Positions 28,827 through 38,271 are shown, numbered from the stretch's first letter. The stretch: 64,000 bases of DNA from Betaproteobacteria bacterium HGW-Betaproteobacteria-12 (GCA_002842345.1 PHCU01000003.1:22737-86736); one strand, 5' to 3'. Made by a program: numbers and translations. The notes: generated from the letters alone by a model not told the origin.

Positions 28827-29433
28827 TCCTATCGCGCTCCTTTCCCACCTGGCCCGGGCCCGCCTCGGGCTGACGCTGCTCGTCCTGCTCGCGGCCCTGC
28901 TGCCCGCCTCTGCCTGGGCGGGCGAGTGGCTGCCACTGCAGAACGACGGCATCCACGACCCGCGTTCGCGCGGCCTCAAGATCCTGCAGGAGCCGGCCGA
29001 AGCCTTGCACGGGCTGACGCCCGATCACGCCGGCAACATGGTGCGCTGGGTGCACTCGCTGGAAAAGGGCGAGATCCGGCCGCGCGAACGCCTGTTCCCG
29101 CAGACCAAGGTGCGCAAGCTCGATCTCGACATCATCATGGACGTCAAGGGCGGCATGCCGGCCGTGCGTTTCCCGCACCGCCAGCACACCGAGTGGCTCG
29201 ACTGCGCCAATTGCCACAATGGGCTGTTCGCCGAAAAAACCGGCGGCAGCAAGATCTCCATGTTCAAGATCCTGCAGGGCGAGCAGTGCGGCGTCTGTCA
29301 CGGTGCCGTGGCCTTCCCGCTGACCGAATGCACGCGCTGCCACAGCATTCCCCGACCCGGCAGCACGCAGCCGGTGGTCCCGCCGGGCCTCGATCCGCGC
29401 ATCCACCTGCCGAGCGGAGTGGGCAAGAAATGA
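28801..29433 (+). CDS. trihaem c7-type cytochrome (type B)
   Basis: CANCH, CGVCH, CTRCH; similar to C-terminus of 26836-27849. Confidence 0.88.
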   Translation: MRASTFPADPIALLSHLARARLGLTLLVLLAALLPASAWAGEWLPLQNDGIHDPRSRGLKILQEPAEALHGLTPDHAGNMVRWVHSLEKGEIRPRERLFPQTKVRKLDLDIIMDVKGGMPAVRFPHRQHTEWLDCANCHNGLFAEKTGGSKISMFKILQGEQCGVCHGAVAFPLTECTRCHSIPRPGSTQPVVPPGLDPRIHLPSGVGKK

Positions 29434-29810
29434 TGCGCCGACTCTGTCTGCTCCTGCTGGCGAGCGCGCTGCTGCTCGCCGGCGTCCCGGTCAGCCGGGC
29501 CGAGTATGCCGACGTGGTGATCAACCGCCAGTCGGAAAAGAACGGCATGCGGCCGGTGGTCTTCCCCCACTGGTTCCATCGCATCCGCTTCCGCTGCAAG
29601 GTCTGTCATGCTGAGCTAGGATTCAAGATGCGCGCCGGCAGCAATCCGATCACGATGACCGATATCATCGACGGCAAGTTCTGCGGCGCCTGCCACAACA
29701 ACGACATCGCCTGGGCACCGGAGAACTGCGACCTCTGCCATTCGGGGAAGCCGGGTCTGCCGACCGGCGTCTTCGGTGGTCACGAGACTTCCGGACCCGG
29801 CCGCTGGTAA
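29430..29810 (+). CDS. trihaem c7-type cytochrome (type A)
   Basis: ATGA overlap with upstream gene; CKVCH, CGACH, CDLCH; close paralogue of 26405-26824. Confidence 0.9.
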   Translation: MMRRLCLLLLASALLLAGVPVSRAEYADVVINRQSEKNGMRPVVFPHWFHRIRFRCKVCHAELGFKMRAGSNPITMTDIIDGKFCGACHNNDIAWAPENCDLCHSGKPGLPTGVFGGHETSGPGRW

Positions 29811-29819
29811 GGAGACGAC

Positions 29820-30758
29820 ATGCCTGGACTCAATGATGCGCGCCGGCGCTGGCTGAAGGGCCTGGCCGCCGCGCCGCTGCTCGGCCTGGCCCCCGGCCTG
29901 TCGCGCGGCGAAAGCCGGCACCTGCTGGCCGGCCGGGTGTATATGGGCAGCCGGGTCGTCCAGCGGGCCAATCCAGCCGGATTCCCGGATCCGAGAACGG
30001 GCGGCATCAGCCCGCCGGTCCAGTTCGTCTTTCCCGTCGCCGTTGCCGCCACCGCCGGCGGCGACATCTTCATCGCCGATGCCGGCCTGGGCACCATCTT
30101 CCGCCTCGATCCGATGCAGGACACGATGCGCGCCATCGCCGGCATCCGCGCCAGCCAGCAGACGCGCCTGGCGGCGACGGCCGACGGTTCGCTGGTTGTC
30201 GCCAGCGGCAGCGCCGCGCCGGTGGCGCGCTTCGATCGCACCGGCCGGCTGGTCCAGTTCGTCAATCCGCTGCCCGGTGCCGGTACCCACTACGATGAAG
30301 TCGCGGTCGATGCGGCGAGCGGCCGCTACTACGGCCTGGACAAGGTCCAGCGCCGGCTCGAGGAAGTCATGCCGCACGGCCAGGGCGCCGTCCTGGTGCC
30401 GCAGCAACTGGTCCCCGAACTGCCGACGGCGATGGCCATGGCCGATGGCAAGCTGTACATCGCCGGCCGTTCCTGCCAGTGCCTGGCCGCCATCGAGGTG
30501 TTCGGCACGCGCCAGGTCGAAGTGATCGCCGACGATGTCACCCAGGTCATCGCCCTGGCCGCCGGCGACGGCTGGCTGGCCCTGCTCGATGGCCGCGAGC
30601 GCCTGCTCAAGCTGTGGCACAAGGGGGCGCTGCTGGTCGACAGCGAATTTGCCGGCCTCGGCCTGGTCGATCCGCGCGGCCTGGCCATCACCCAGCAGAC
30701 GCTCTATGTCGCCGATGGCGCCAGCCGCCGCCTGCTCAGTTTCCGCCTGCGCCCATGA
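29820..30758 (+). CDS. beta-propeller (NHL-like) protein with Tat-like leader
   Basis: ARRRWLKGLAAAPLLGLAPGLSRG leader; repeated FIADAGLGTIFRLD / LYVADGASRRLLSF units. Confidence 0.75.
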   Translation: MPGLNDARRRWLKGLAAAPLLGLAPGLSRGESRHLLAGRVYMGSRVVQRANPAGFPDPRTGGISPPVQFVFPVAVAATAGGDIFIADAGLGTIFRLDPMQDTMRAIAGIRASQQTRLAATADGSLVVASGSAAPVARFDRTGRLVQFVNPLPGAGTHYDEVAVDAASGRYYGLDKVQRRLEEVMPHGQGAVLVPQQLVPELPTAMAMADGKLYIAGRSCQCLAAIEVFGTRQVEVIADDVTQVIALAAGDGWLALLDGRERLLKLWHKGALLVDSEFAGLGLVDPRGLAITQQTLYVADGASRRLLSFRLRP

Positions 30759-31837
30759 AGCTGCTCGGCGTCCTGCTCCTCAGCCTGCTGCTCGCCGGCT
30801 GCGCCTCCGAGCCGCTGGTCATGCGCTTCGATCCGGGTCGCGTCAATACCAGTCAGAAACTCTATTTCCCGCCGCTCGACGACGAGGAAGTGCCGCGCTA
30901 CGTCTACGTCGGCGAACTGACCGGCGAACTGAATTTCGTCGATAAGGAAGGCACCGAGAAGAACCGCTTCGTCGAGGCGCTGAAATGGATCGCCGGCATG
31001 TTCGAGGTGCAGAACCCGCTGGTGCTGCAGCGGCCGCAATCCGGCGTGGTCGACGAAAACGGCCGGATTCTGGTCACCGATGTCAGCCGCTCGGCGGTGT
31101 TCGTCTTCGATGCGCCCAACGGCCGTCTCGATCTCTGGGAATTCGCCCAGGGTTTTCGCCGCTTCCAGGCACCGACCGGCATCGCCCTCGGGCCGGCCGG
31201 CCGGGTTTTCGTCGCTGATGCCGACCTCGCCCAGGTCTATGTCCTCGATCCCGAGGGCAAGGGTACGCTGCTGATCGACCGCGACCAGCTGAGCCGGCCG
31301 ACCGGCCTGGCCTGGGATGCCGCCGAGGGCCTGCTCTACGTTGCCGACACGCAGGCGCACCAGATCAAGGTCTTCGACGCCACCGGCCGGCTGCTGCGGA
31401 GCATCGGCCAGCGCGGCGAAGGGCCCGGCGAATTCAATTTCCCGACCTACCTGAGCCTGGCCGGCGACCGCCTGATCGTTTCCGACACGATGAACGCCCG
31501 CATCCAGCTGATCCCGCTCGACGGCGCCGGCGCGCCGGAAATTCTTGGCGAACGCGGCACCAAGCTCGGCAACCTGGTGCGGCCGAAAGGCGTCGCCGCC
31601 GATTCCGAGAACAATATCTACGTGATCGAGTCGTACTACGACCACTTGCTGATCTTCGACCGACAGGCCCGCTTTCTGCTTCCGATCGGGGGAGCAGGCA
31701 AGGAGGCCGGGGCTTTCTATTTGCCGGCTGGCGTCTGGGTTGACAGGGGAAATCGGGTGTTTGTGGCGGATACGTTCAATGGTCGGATTGCAGTGTTTCA
31801 ATTTCTCGGCGGGGGCGTAGAAAATGACAGCCAGTAG
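30755..31837 (+). CDS. NHL-repeat beta-propeller lipoprotein
   Basis: Lipobox LLLAGC; NHL repeats; paralogue of 20415-21569. Confidence 0.88.
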   Translation: MKLLGVLLLSLLLAGCASEPLVMRFDPGRVNTSQKLYFPPLDDEEVPRYVYVGELTGELNFVDKEGTEKNRFVEALKWIAGMFEVQNPLVLQRPQSGVVDENGRILVTDVSRSAVFVFDAPNGRLDLWEFAQGFRRFQAPTGIALGPAGRVFVADADLAQVYVLDPEGKGTLLIDRDQLSRPTGLAWDAAEGLLYVADTQAHQIKVFDATGRLLRSIGQRGEGPGEFNFPTYLSLAGDRLIVSDTMNARIQLIPLDGAGAPEILGERGTKLGNLVRPKGVAADSENNIYVIESYYDHLLIFDRQARFLLPIGGAGKEAGAFYLPAGVWVDRGNRVFVADTFNGRIAVFQFLGGGVENDSQ

Positions 31838-34448
31838 CCTGCGTCGCTGGCGGCGGCTGTGGCAATTGGCCGGCCTCAGCCTCTTCGTCGTTTTCCTCAG
31901 CCTGCGCTACGGCCTCGAACCGGTGCAGGCCGCCCGTGTCTCCGATATCCGCGGTACCAAGCACAACCTGTCGGCCGCCGCCGACGGCTCCGGCTATACC
32001 CACCCGACGGCCGGCGGCGGCACCGTGCCGGCGCGCAACATCAAGGCCACGGCGGAAACCCAGCTCTGCGTCTTCTGCCATACGCCGCACGGCGCGGCAA
32101 CCGGCGCCACGCCGCTGTGGAACCGCAAGCTGGCCGGCGCCGGCTACACGCAAAGCTATGTGCTGTACGACTCCAACACCCTCGACGCCAAGCAGGTGCA
32201 GGGTTCGCTCGAACAGCCCGGCGGCAGTTCCAAGCTCTGCCTGTCCTGTCATGACGGCACAGTGGCGGTCGGCAACGTCAATGTGCTGAACGGCACCGCC
32301 CCCAGCCCCAATCCGACGACGACCAGCACCATCGCCACCACCGGCGGCCCCAACATGCCGGTCGGTTCGGGGGCGAGCACCGGTTTCACGCGCAATCTCG
32401 GCACCGACCTGAGCAACGACCACCCGATCTCGATTTCCTATAACGACGCCCTGGTCTTCCGCGACGGCGAGTTGCGCTCGCCGACCATCAATCCGACGCT
32501 GGTCGGCGTGCGCAGCCCGGGCAACAAGCCCAAGCTGAAGCTGGAGAATACCGGCACGCCCGGTCCCAACCAGGCCCAGGTGCAGTGCGCCACCTGCCAC
32601 GATCCGCATATCCGCGAAACCGACGCCAGCAAGGGCAACCAGAAGTTCCTGCGCCTCAACCGCTTCCAGGAAAAGCAGCACTCGGTGGCACCGGCCGCCT
32701 TCGATCCGGCCGACAACACCGGCGACATCATCTGCCTGGGCTGCCACGACAAGGCCGGTGCTTCCTGGCTGTTCTCCGCCCATGCCCATCCGCAGGTCGC
32801 CGACGAGACCTACAAGGCGGCCGCCACCACCCAGCGCGAATTCCCGGCCAACCTGCCGGTGTGGAAGGCCGCCTGCCTCAACTGCCACGACACGCATACC
32901 GTGCAGGGCGCCCGCCGCCTGCTGCGCGAGGGCACCGACAGCATCTCGTCGCCAAAGGCCGGCGGCAATCCGGCGCTCGAACAGGTCTGTTACCAGTGCC
33001 ACACGACGACGGCGGCGAGTGCCGTGACCACGGTCTCCGGCGGGGCCCCCGACATCGCGACGGATTTCAACCTGGCCCGGCGCATGCCGATCACCGTCGG
33101 CACGCCGGAAGTGCACGATCCGAACAGCACCGCCAACCTGACCGCCTTCAACCTCGACTGCAGCCAGGCCGGCACGCAGTGCGGCAAGGACCTGATCGAA
33201 TCGCGGGAAAACCTCGGCCTGAATAATCTGAGCAACCGTCATGCCGAATGCACCGACTGCCACAATCCGCACCGCGTCATCCGCGCCCGCAACGGCCTGC
33301 CCGGGGCGCTGACCGCGGCCAATACCCAGGATACGATGCAGAACGGCGCCAGCGGCGGCGCGCACAATCACCTCAATGCCGCCGGCTTCGTCCACAACAA
33401 TGTCATTTCCGGCGTGCTGCGCGGCAGCTGGGGCGTCGAGCCGACCTATGGCTCGGCCAGTTTCCACGCGCTGCCGACCGGCTACACCGTCAAGCGCGGC
33501 GATCCCGGCACCAGTACGGCGACCGATGCCGCCCAGCCCTACGTCACCCGCGAATACCAGATCTGCCTGAAGTGCCACTCCGATTTCGCCTACTTCGACG
33601 ACAACGTCTATCCCAGTGGCGGCTCCCGGCCCTTGCTCGGTGCGCCGGGGACCTCGGCCAATTCCAACGGCCATACCAATTTCACCCGCTACACCAACCA
33701 GGCGAAGGAATTCCAGGCGCCGGCGGCGCACGCGGTGCCGGTGGGCAGCGTCAGTCTGGGCAACGCCGGGGGAACCGGCACGGCGGCCTCGAACAATAAC
33801 AATCACCGCTCCTGGCACCCGGTGATGGCGCCGACGGGCCGGACCAACCGTGCCGGGTCCTGGATCGCCCCCTGGAACAACTCCGGCACCGGCGGTCAGG
33901 CCGGGCGGCTGGGTGTCCAGACCATGTACTGCACCGACTGCCACGGCTCGAACGTCACTTCCACCACCTCGGTGATACCCGACACCGGCAAGCCCTGGGG
34001 GCCGCACGGCTCGGCCAACAACTTCCTGCTCAAGGGCGGATGGGATACCAGTTCCGGCGAAGGCAGCAGCAACACGCTGTGTTTCAAGTGCCATAGCGCG
34101 AGCGCTTACTCGGGGGGCGGCGGCACCGGTTTCAGCACGGACAAGGGCGATGGCCACAGCGTGCACTCCGACAGGATCGACACGCAGATGAAGTGTAACT
34201 TCTGCCATGTGGCCGTCCCGCATGGCTGGAAAAATCGCGGCTTGCTGGTCAATCTGCTCGATGTCGGGGCCGAGGCCGGCCTGGCACCGGGTACCGCGGT
34301 ATCCTTGCCCTATACCAACGGACCCTACTATCGCCGGGCCTATCTGCGGGTGATTTCCTTTCCGGCCGCCGGTGCGCAATGGCGGGAATCGAATTGCAAC
34401 GGCGGCAGCAAAGACACGATGAAGAGCAATTGCGAGAACGCTACCTGA
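31824..34448 (+). CDS. undecahaem (11 CXXCH) c-type cytochrome
   Basis: CVFCH, CLSCH, CATCH, CLGCH, CLNCH, CYQCH, CTDCH, CLKCH, CTDCH, CFKCH, CNFCH; N-terminal signal/anchor. Confidence 0.93.
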   Translation: MTASSLRRWRRLWQLAGLSLFVVFLSLRYGLEPVQAARVSDIRGTKHNLSAAADGSGYTHPTAGGGTVPARNIKATAETQLCVFCHTPHGAATGATPLWNRKLAGAGYTQSYVLYDSNTLDAKQVQGSLEQPGGSSKLCLSCHDGTVAVGNVNVLNGTAPSPNPTTTSTIATTGGPNMPVGSGASTGFTRNLGTDLSNDHPISISYNDALVFRDGELRSPTINPTLVGVRSPGNKPKLKLENTGTPGPNQAQVQCATCHDPHIRETDASKGNQKFLRLNRFQEKQHSVAPAAFDPADNTGDIICLGCHDKAGASWLFSAHAHPQVADETYKAAATTQREFPANLPVWKAACLNCHDTHTVQGARRLLREGTDSISSPKAGGNPALEQVCYQCHTTTAASAVTTVSGGAPDIATDFNLARRMPITVGTPEVHDPNSTANLTAFNLDCSQAGTQCGKDLIESRENLGLNNLSNRHAECTDCHNPHRVIRARNGLPGALTAANTQDTMQNGASGGAHNHLNAAGFVHNNVISGVLRGSWGVEPTYGSASFHALPTGYTVKRGDPGTSTATDAAQPYVTREYQICLKCHSDFAYFDDNVYPSGGSRPLLGAPGTSANSNGHTNFTRYTNQAKEFQAPAAHAVPVGSVSLGNAGGTGTAASNNNNHRSWHPVMAPTGRTNRAGSWIAPWNNSGTGGQAGRLGVQTMYCTDCHGSNVTSTTSVIPDTGKPWGPHGSANNFLLKGGWDTSSGEGSSNTLCFKCHSASAYSGGGGTGFSTDKGDGHSVHSDRIDTQMKCNFCHVAVPHGWKNRGLLVNLLDVGAEAGLAPGTAVSLPYTNGPYYRRAYLRVISFPAAGAQWRESNCNGGSKDTMKSNCENAT

Positions 34449-34500
34449 CCGTCCGCCACGGTCGACTTGATCCACCACTCAAGCCCGACTATCCCTTGCC

Positions 34501-35469
34501 ATGAAGCCTTGGATTCTCGCCCTGGCCTCGCTGAAACTGACGCCGGTGGGGCTGCTGCTCCTCGGCGCGGCGTCGATTGCCGTCTACCAGGTGGGCGACA
34601 GCGCCACGCCCTGGCTGGCCGGCCCGCTGCTGCTGCTGGCGCTCAACCTGATCGCCGCCGTCTCGACCAATGTCATCTTCCGCCGCCAGATGCCGCTGCT
34701 GGTCTTCCACCTGGCCCTGATCGCGCTGGTGCTGCTGGCTGCCGCCGGCCGTCTCACTTACCTGAACGGCGCGGCCAGCGTCACCGAGGGCGAGGCCTTT
34801 ACCGGACTGTGGAAACAGGTGGCCGGGCCCTTGCACAACGGCCGGCTGGCCGAGGTCGACTTCGTCAACGAAGGCTTCGACATCCGCTACAAGCCGGGGC
34901 CGGTGCGCGACCTGACGCTGAACCGCGTCCGCTGGACCGATGGCGCCGGCCAGGTCCGGAGCGAGGAGATCGCCGACAACCGCCCGCTCATCGTGCATGG
35001 TTACCGCTTCTATCCGAGTTCGAACAAGGGCTTTGCCCCGGTGTTGCTGTGGGAGCCGAAGGCCGGTGAACCGGTGCTTGGGGCCATTCATCTGCCCAGC
35101 TATCCGGTCAATCGCTTCGAGCAGGCCAGGGAATGGCGGCCGGCCGGGGCCGGCAGCGATATCTGGGTGATGCTCGACATTCCGGAAGAACTGATCCCGG
35201 CCGATCAGTTTTCCCGTTTCCGGCTGCCCGACAAGCACAAGCTGGTGCTGCGCCAGGGCGAGCAGCGATGGGAACTGCAACTCGGCGAGCGGGTCAGCTT
35301 GCCGGAGGGCAATGTCGAATATGTGGAATTGCGCACCTGGATGGGGTACATCGTCTTCTACGACTGGACGATCACCTGGATGCTGTCGGCGTGCGTCGTG
35401 GCGATTCTCAGCATAGGCTGGCATTTCTGGCGCAAGTTCATGGCCAAACCGTGGGACAAGGATAAGTAG
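34501..35469 (+). CDS. ResB/Ccs1-like cytochrome c biogenesis protein (compact)
   Basis: TM-periplasmic-TM architecture; VRWTDGAGQVRSEEIADNRPLIVHGYRFYPSS; followed by ccsA-like gene. Confidence 0.75.
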   Translation: MKPWILALASLKLTPVGLLLLGAASIAVYQVGDSATPWLAGPLLLLALNLIAAVSTNVIFRRQMPLLVFHLALIALVLLAAAGRLTYLNGAASVTEGEAFTGLWKQVAGPLHNGRLAEVDFVNEGFDIRYKPGPVRDLTLNRVRWTDGAGQVRSEEIADNRPLIVHGYRFYPSSNKGFAPVLLWEPKAGEPVLGAIHLPSYPVNRFEQAREWRPAGAGSDIWVMLDIPEELIPADQFSRFRLPDKHKLVLRQGEQRWELQLGERVSLPEGNVEYVELRTWMGYIVFYDWTITWMLSACVVAILSIGWHFWRKFMAKPWDKDK

Positions 35470-35475
35470 TCTTTT

Positions 35476-36288
35476 ATGGAATTCGAACTGAAACTGTTGT
35501 GGTCGGGGATCGTGCTCTACGTGCTCGGCGGCTCGCTGGCAATCGCCGGCGTGATCCTGCGCAAGCGCCCGGAAAAGACCATCCTGGGCCTGATCTTCGC
35601 CGGCTGGCTGCTGCATACGGCCGCCTTGACCGTGCGCTGGCTGCGCCTCGATCATGGACCCTTCATCACCATGTTCGAGATCCTCTCCAGCAATGTCTGG
35701 AGCCTGGTGCTGGCCTTCATGATCGCCTTCTGGCGTATCCCGCTGATCCGGCCCTCGGCCGCGGTGATGATGCCGATCCTCTTCGTGATGATGGGCTGGC
35801 TGGTCCTCTCCAGCCCCGGCGAGGCGCATTTCCCGCAATCCTTCCGGACGCCATGGCTGTTCATCCATATCGGCTTCGGCAAGGTCTTCCTCGGCGCGGC
35901 GCTGGTGGCGGTCGGCCTGGCCTGCGTGATCCAGTTGCGCCGACTGGCCGTCGGTCAGCGCTGGTTCTACAGCCTGCCGGACGATAGCCGCCTGGATGAG
36001 CTGAGCTATCGCCTGATGGCCCTGGGCCTCGTCTTCAATAGTCTGATGCTGGTTGCCGGAGCGATCTGGGCGCAGGATGCCTGGGGCCGCTACTGGGCCT
36101 GGGATCCGCTCGAGACCTGGGCCTTCCTGACCTGGCTGATGCTGGCCATCTCCCTGCATTTGCGCGTTACCTTCAAATTGTCGCCGCGGGCGGCGTCGGT
36201 GATGGCGGTCGCTGTGTTCGTCCTCGCCTTCCTGACCTTCTTCGGTATGCCTTTTGTGTCGACGGCCCCGCACAAGGGGGCGGTGTGA
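35476..36288 (+). CDS. ccsA: CcsA/CcmC-family cytochrome c assembly protein
   Basis: WWD-type motif WAQDAWGRYWAWDPLETWAFLTWL; 8-TM-like. Confidence 0.85.
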   Translation: MEFELKLLWSGIVLYVLGGSLAIAGVILRKRPEKTILGLIFAGWLLHTAALTVRWLRLDHGPFITMFEILSSNVWSLVLAFMIAFWRIPLIRPSAAVMMPILFVMMGWLVLSSPGEAHFPQSFRTPWLFIHIGFGKVFLGAALVAVGLACVIQLRRLAVGQRWFYSLPDDSRLDELSYRLMALGLVFNSLMLVAGAIWAQDAWGRYWAWDPLETWAFLTWLMLAISLHLRVTFKLSPRAASVMAVAVFVLAFLTFFGMPFVSTAPHKGAV

Positions 36289-38231
36289 CGCTGCCGTTGC
36301 CGGAGGAATTGGCGGCGACCAGCCGCCGCCTGGCCCGTGCCTGGTTCGCCCTGGCCCTGGGCGCGCTCGGCGCCTCGGCGCTGCTGGCCATCGTCCTGGT
36401 GGCGGCGCGCACGCCGCTGCTCGGGCTGGGTGGCGGCTTCTTCCGCACCGCCCTGGTCCTGCATGTCAATTTCGGCGTCGTCGTCTGGTTTCTCGCGGCC
36501 GCGGCCGGCGTCTGGACCCTGCTGTTGCAGCGCGCCGGCGGCGCTGGCTGGGGCTGCTTCATCCTGGCCCTGCTGAGTGTCGTGGCGCTGGTGCTGTCGC
36601 CCTTCATCGGCGGCCCGCCGCCGGTGCTGGCCAACTACCTGCCGGTGCTCGACAGCCCGATCTTTCTCGGCGGCCTGGCCGGTTTCCTGGTGGCCATCCT
36701 GGCTGCCGGCCTGCTGTCGCTCACCGGCGGCTGGCAGCGCCCCATCACGCCGCCACACCAGGCCGCCCGCTGGGCGGTGTTTGCCATGCTGGTGGCCGGC
36801 CTGGTGTTCCTCATCGACCAGCAGCGGGCGGCCAACGCCAGCCTGGTGCTACCGGTCACCCTCGATGACCAGTTCTGGGGCGTCGGCCATTTGCTGCAGT
36901 TCGTCCATAACCTGCTGATGATGGCCGCCTGGCTGGTGCTCGGCCAGCGCTTCACGGCGGCAGTGCCCGGTCTGCAGCGAGGGGTTCCCTGGCTCTTGGC
37001 GCTGACCGGCCTGGCGACCCTGGGTGGCGTCTGGTTCTCGCTGCACGAGGCGGTCGGCAGCGCCGGCCACCGCCTGGGCTACACCGATCTGATGCGCTGG
37101 GCCACCTGGCCCGGACCGCTGCTGCTCGGCAGCGGCCTGTTGCTCGGGGCCTGGCGGCTGCGGCGGGCGGCCGGCGGCTGGCAGTCGGGCGAGCTCGGCC
37201 TGCTGGCTTCGATGGCCTTGTATGCCTTCGGCTGCATCGTCGGCGCCACCATTCAGGGGCATGCCTCGACCTCGGTGCCGGCCCACTACCACGGCACGAT
37301 CGGCGCGGTGACCCTGGCCTATCTGCTGCTGGCCGTGCGCCATGCGCCCGATTTCGGGCTGGCCCTGGCCAGCGGCCGCTGGTCAGGCCGCTTGCCCCTG
37401 CTTTATGGACTGGGTATTGGCGTCCTGGTGGCCGGGCTGGCCTGGTCGGGTTTTCAAGGCGTCCCGCGCAAGGCGCCGCACGTCGAACTGATGCAGAGTG
37501 AGCCGGCCTACCTGGCAGCGATGACGCTGGCCGGGCTGGGCGGCTTCCTGGCGCTGGCGGCGATTCTGCTGCTGGTCGGCTGGTTCCTCGCCGGCTGGTT
37601 GCGCGCTCCCGTCGCCGTGGCGGCGAACAAATCCCGGCTGCCGCGTGACGTACGCTACCGCGCCATGGCCATTACCGCGCTGCTGATCGTGGTCGGTGGG
37701 CTGGCCGTCGAGTATCTGCCCAAGCTGCCGACCATTGGCGGGATGCGGGCCGATGGCCACGTGGCGGAAAAGCAGCGCAAGGAAATCGCCATGCGCTTTT
37801 CGCAAGGCGTGGTGATGCTGCACGCCAAGGAGTACGACCATGCCCTGGTCGCCTTCCATCGGGTCATCGAATTGGCGCCGCAGATGCCCGAGGCCTATGT
37901 CAATACCGGTTTTGCCCTGCTGGGTCTGGGGCAATATGCCGCCGCCCGGGATTTCTTCGATGAAGCCACCAACCTGCGGCCCAACCAGATGAACGGCTAT
38001 TACGGGCTGGCCCTGGCTTTGGAGGGAACGGGCGATACTTTCGGCGCCATGCAGGCCATGGAAACCTATCTGCACCGGGCCGCCGCGGACGATCCTTATC
38101 GGCCGAAGGCGGCGACGGCGGTGGGGAAGTGGCGGGCCAAGCTGGAGGCGGAACAAATGTCGGCGGCTAAACCAGCCACCGGCAAGGCGAACAAAGGCAA
38201 AGCCGGCCAGGCGAAAGAAGCGCAGCCTTAG
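36285..38231 (+). CDS. haem-copper-oxidase subunit I-like membrane protein fused to C-terminal TPRs
   Basis: Polytopic; HVNFGVVVW, FWGVGHLLQFVHN, GHASTSVPAHYHGTIGAV motifs; TPRs YVNTGFALLGLGQYAAARDFFDEATNLRP; GTG start overlaps ccsA stop. Confidence 0.65.
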   Translation: MTLPLPEELAATSRRLARAWFALALGALGASALLAIVLVAARTPLLGLGGGFFRTALVLHVNFGVVVWFLAAAAGVWTLLLQRAGGAGWGCFILALLSVVALVLSPFIGGPPPVLANYLPVLDSPIFLGGLAGFLVAILAAGLLSLTGGWQRPITPPHQAARWAVFAMLVAGLVFLIDQQRAANASLVLPVTLDDQFWGVGHLLQFVHNLLMMAAWLVLGQRFTAAVPGLQRGVPWLLALTGLATLGGVWFSLHEAVGSAGHRLGYTDLMRWATWPGPLLLGSGLLLGAWRLRRAAGGWQSGELGLLASMALYAFGCIVGATIQGHASTSVPAHYHGTIGAVTLAYLLLAVRHAPDFGLALASGRWSGRLPLLYGLGIGVLVAGLAWSGFQGVPRKAPHVELMQSEPAYLAAMTLAGLGGFLALAAILLLVGWFLAGWLRAPVAVAANKSRLPRDVRYRAMAITALLIVVGGLAVEYLPKLPTIGGMRADGHVAEKQRKEIAMRFSQGVVMLHAKEYDHALVAFHRVIELAPQMPEAYVNTGFALLGLGQYAAARDFFDEATNLRPNQMNGYYGLALALEGTGDTFGAMQAMETYLHRAAADDPYRPKAATAVGKWRAKLEAEQMSAAKPATGKANKGKAGQAKEAQP

Positions 38232-38255
38232 GCGTCGGCGCGCGGCCGGTCGTTA

Positions 38256-38271
38256 TTCCCGGTTTCGGGAA
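38256..38271. repeat. palindrome TTCCCGGTTTCGGGAA (copy 2)
   Basis: Identical to 11859-11874; 25 nt past the preceding stop. Confidence 0.6.

Noticed and set aside
31776-34478. 900-aa minus-strand ORF opposite the 11-haem cytochrome
   Set aside because: Shadow ORF; the plus strand has 11 regular CXXCH motifs
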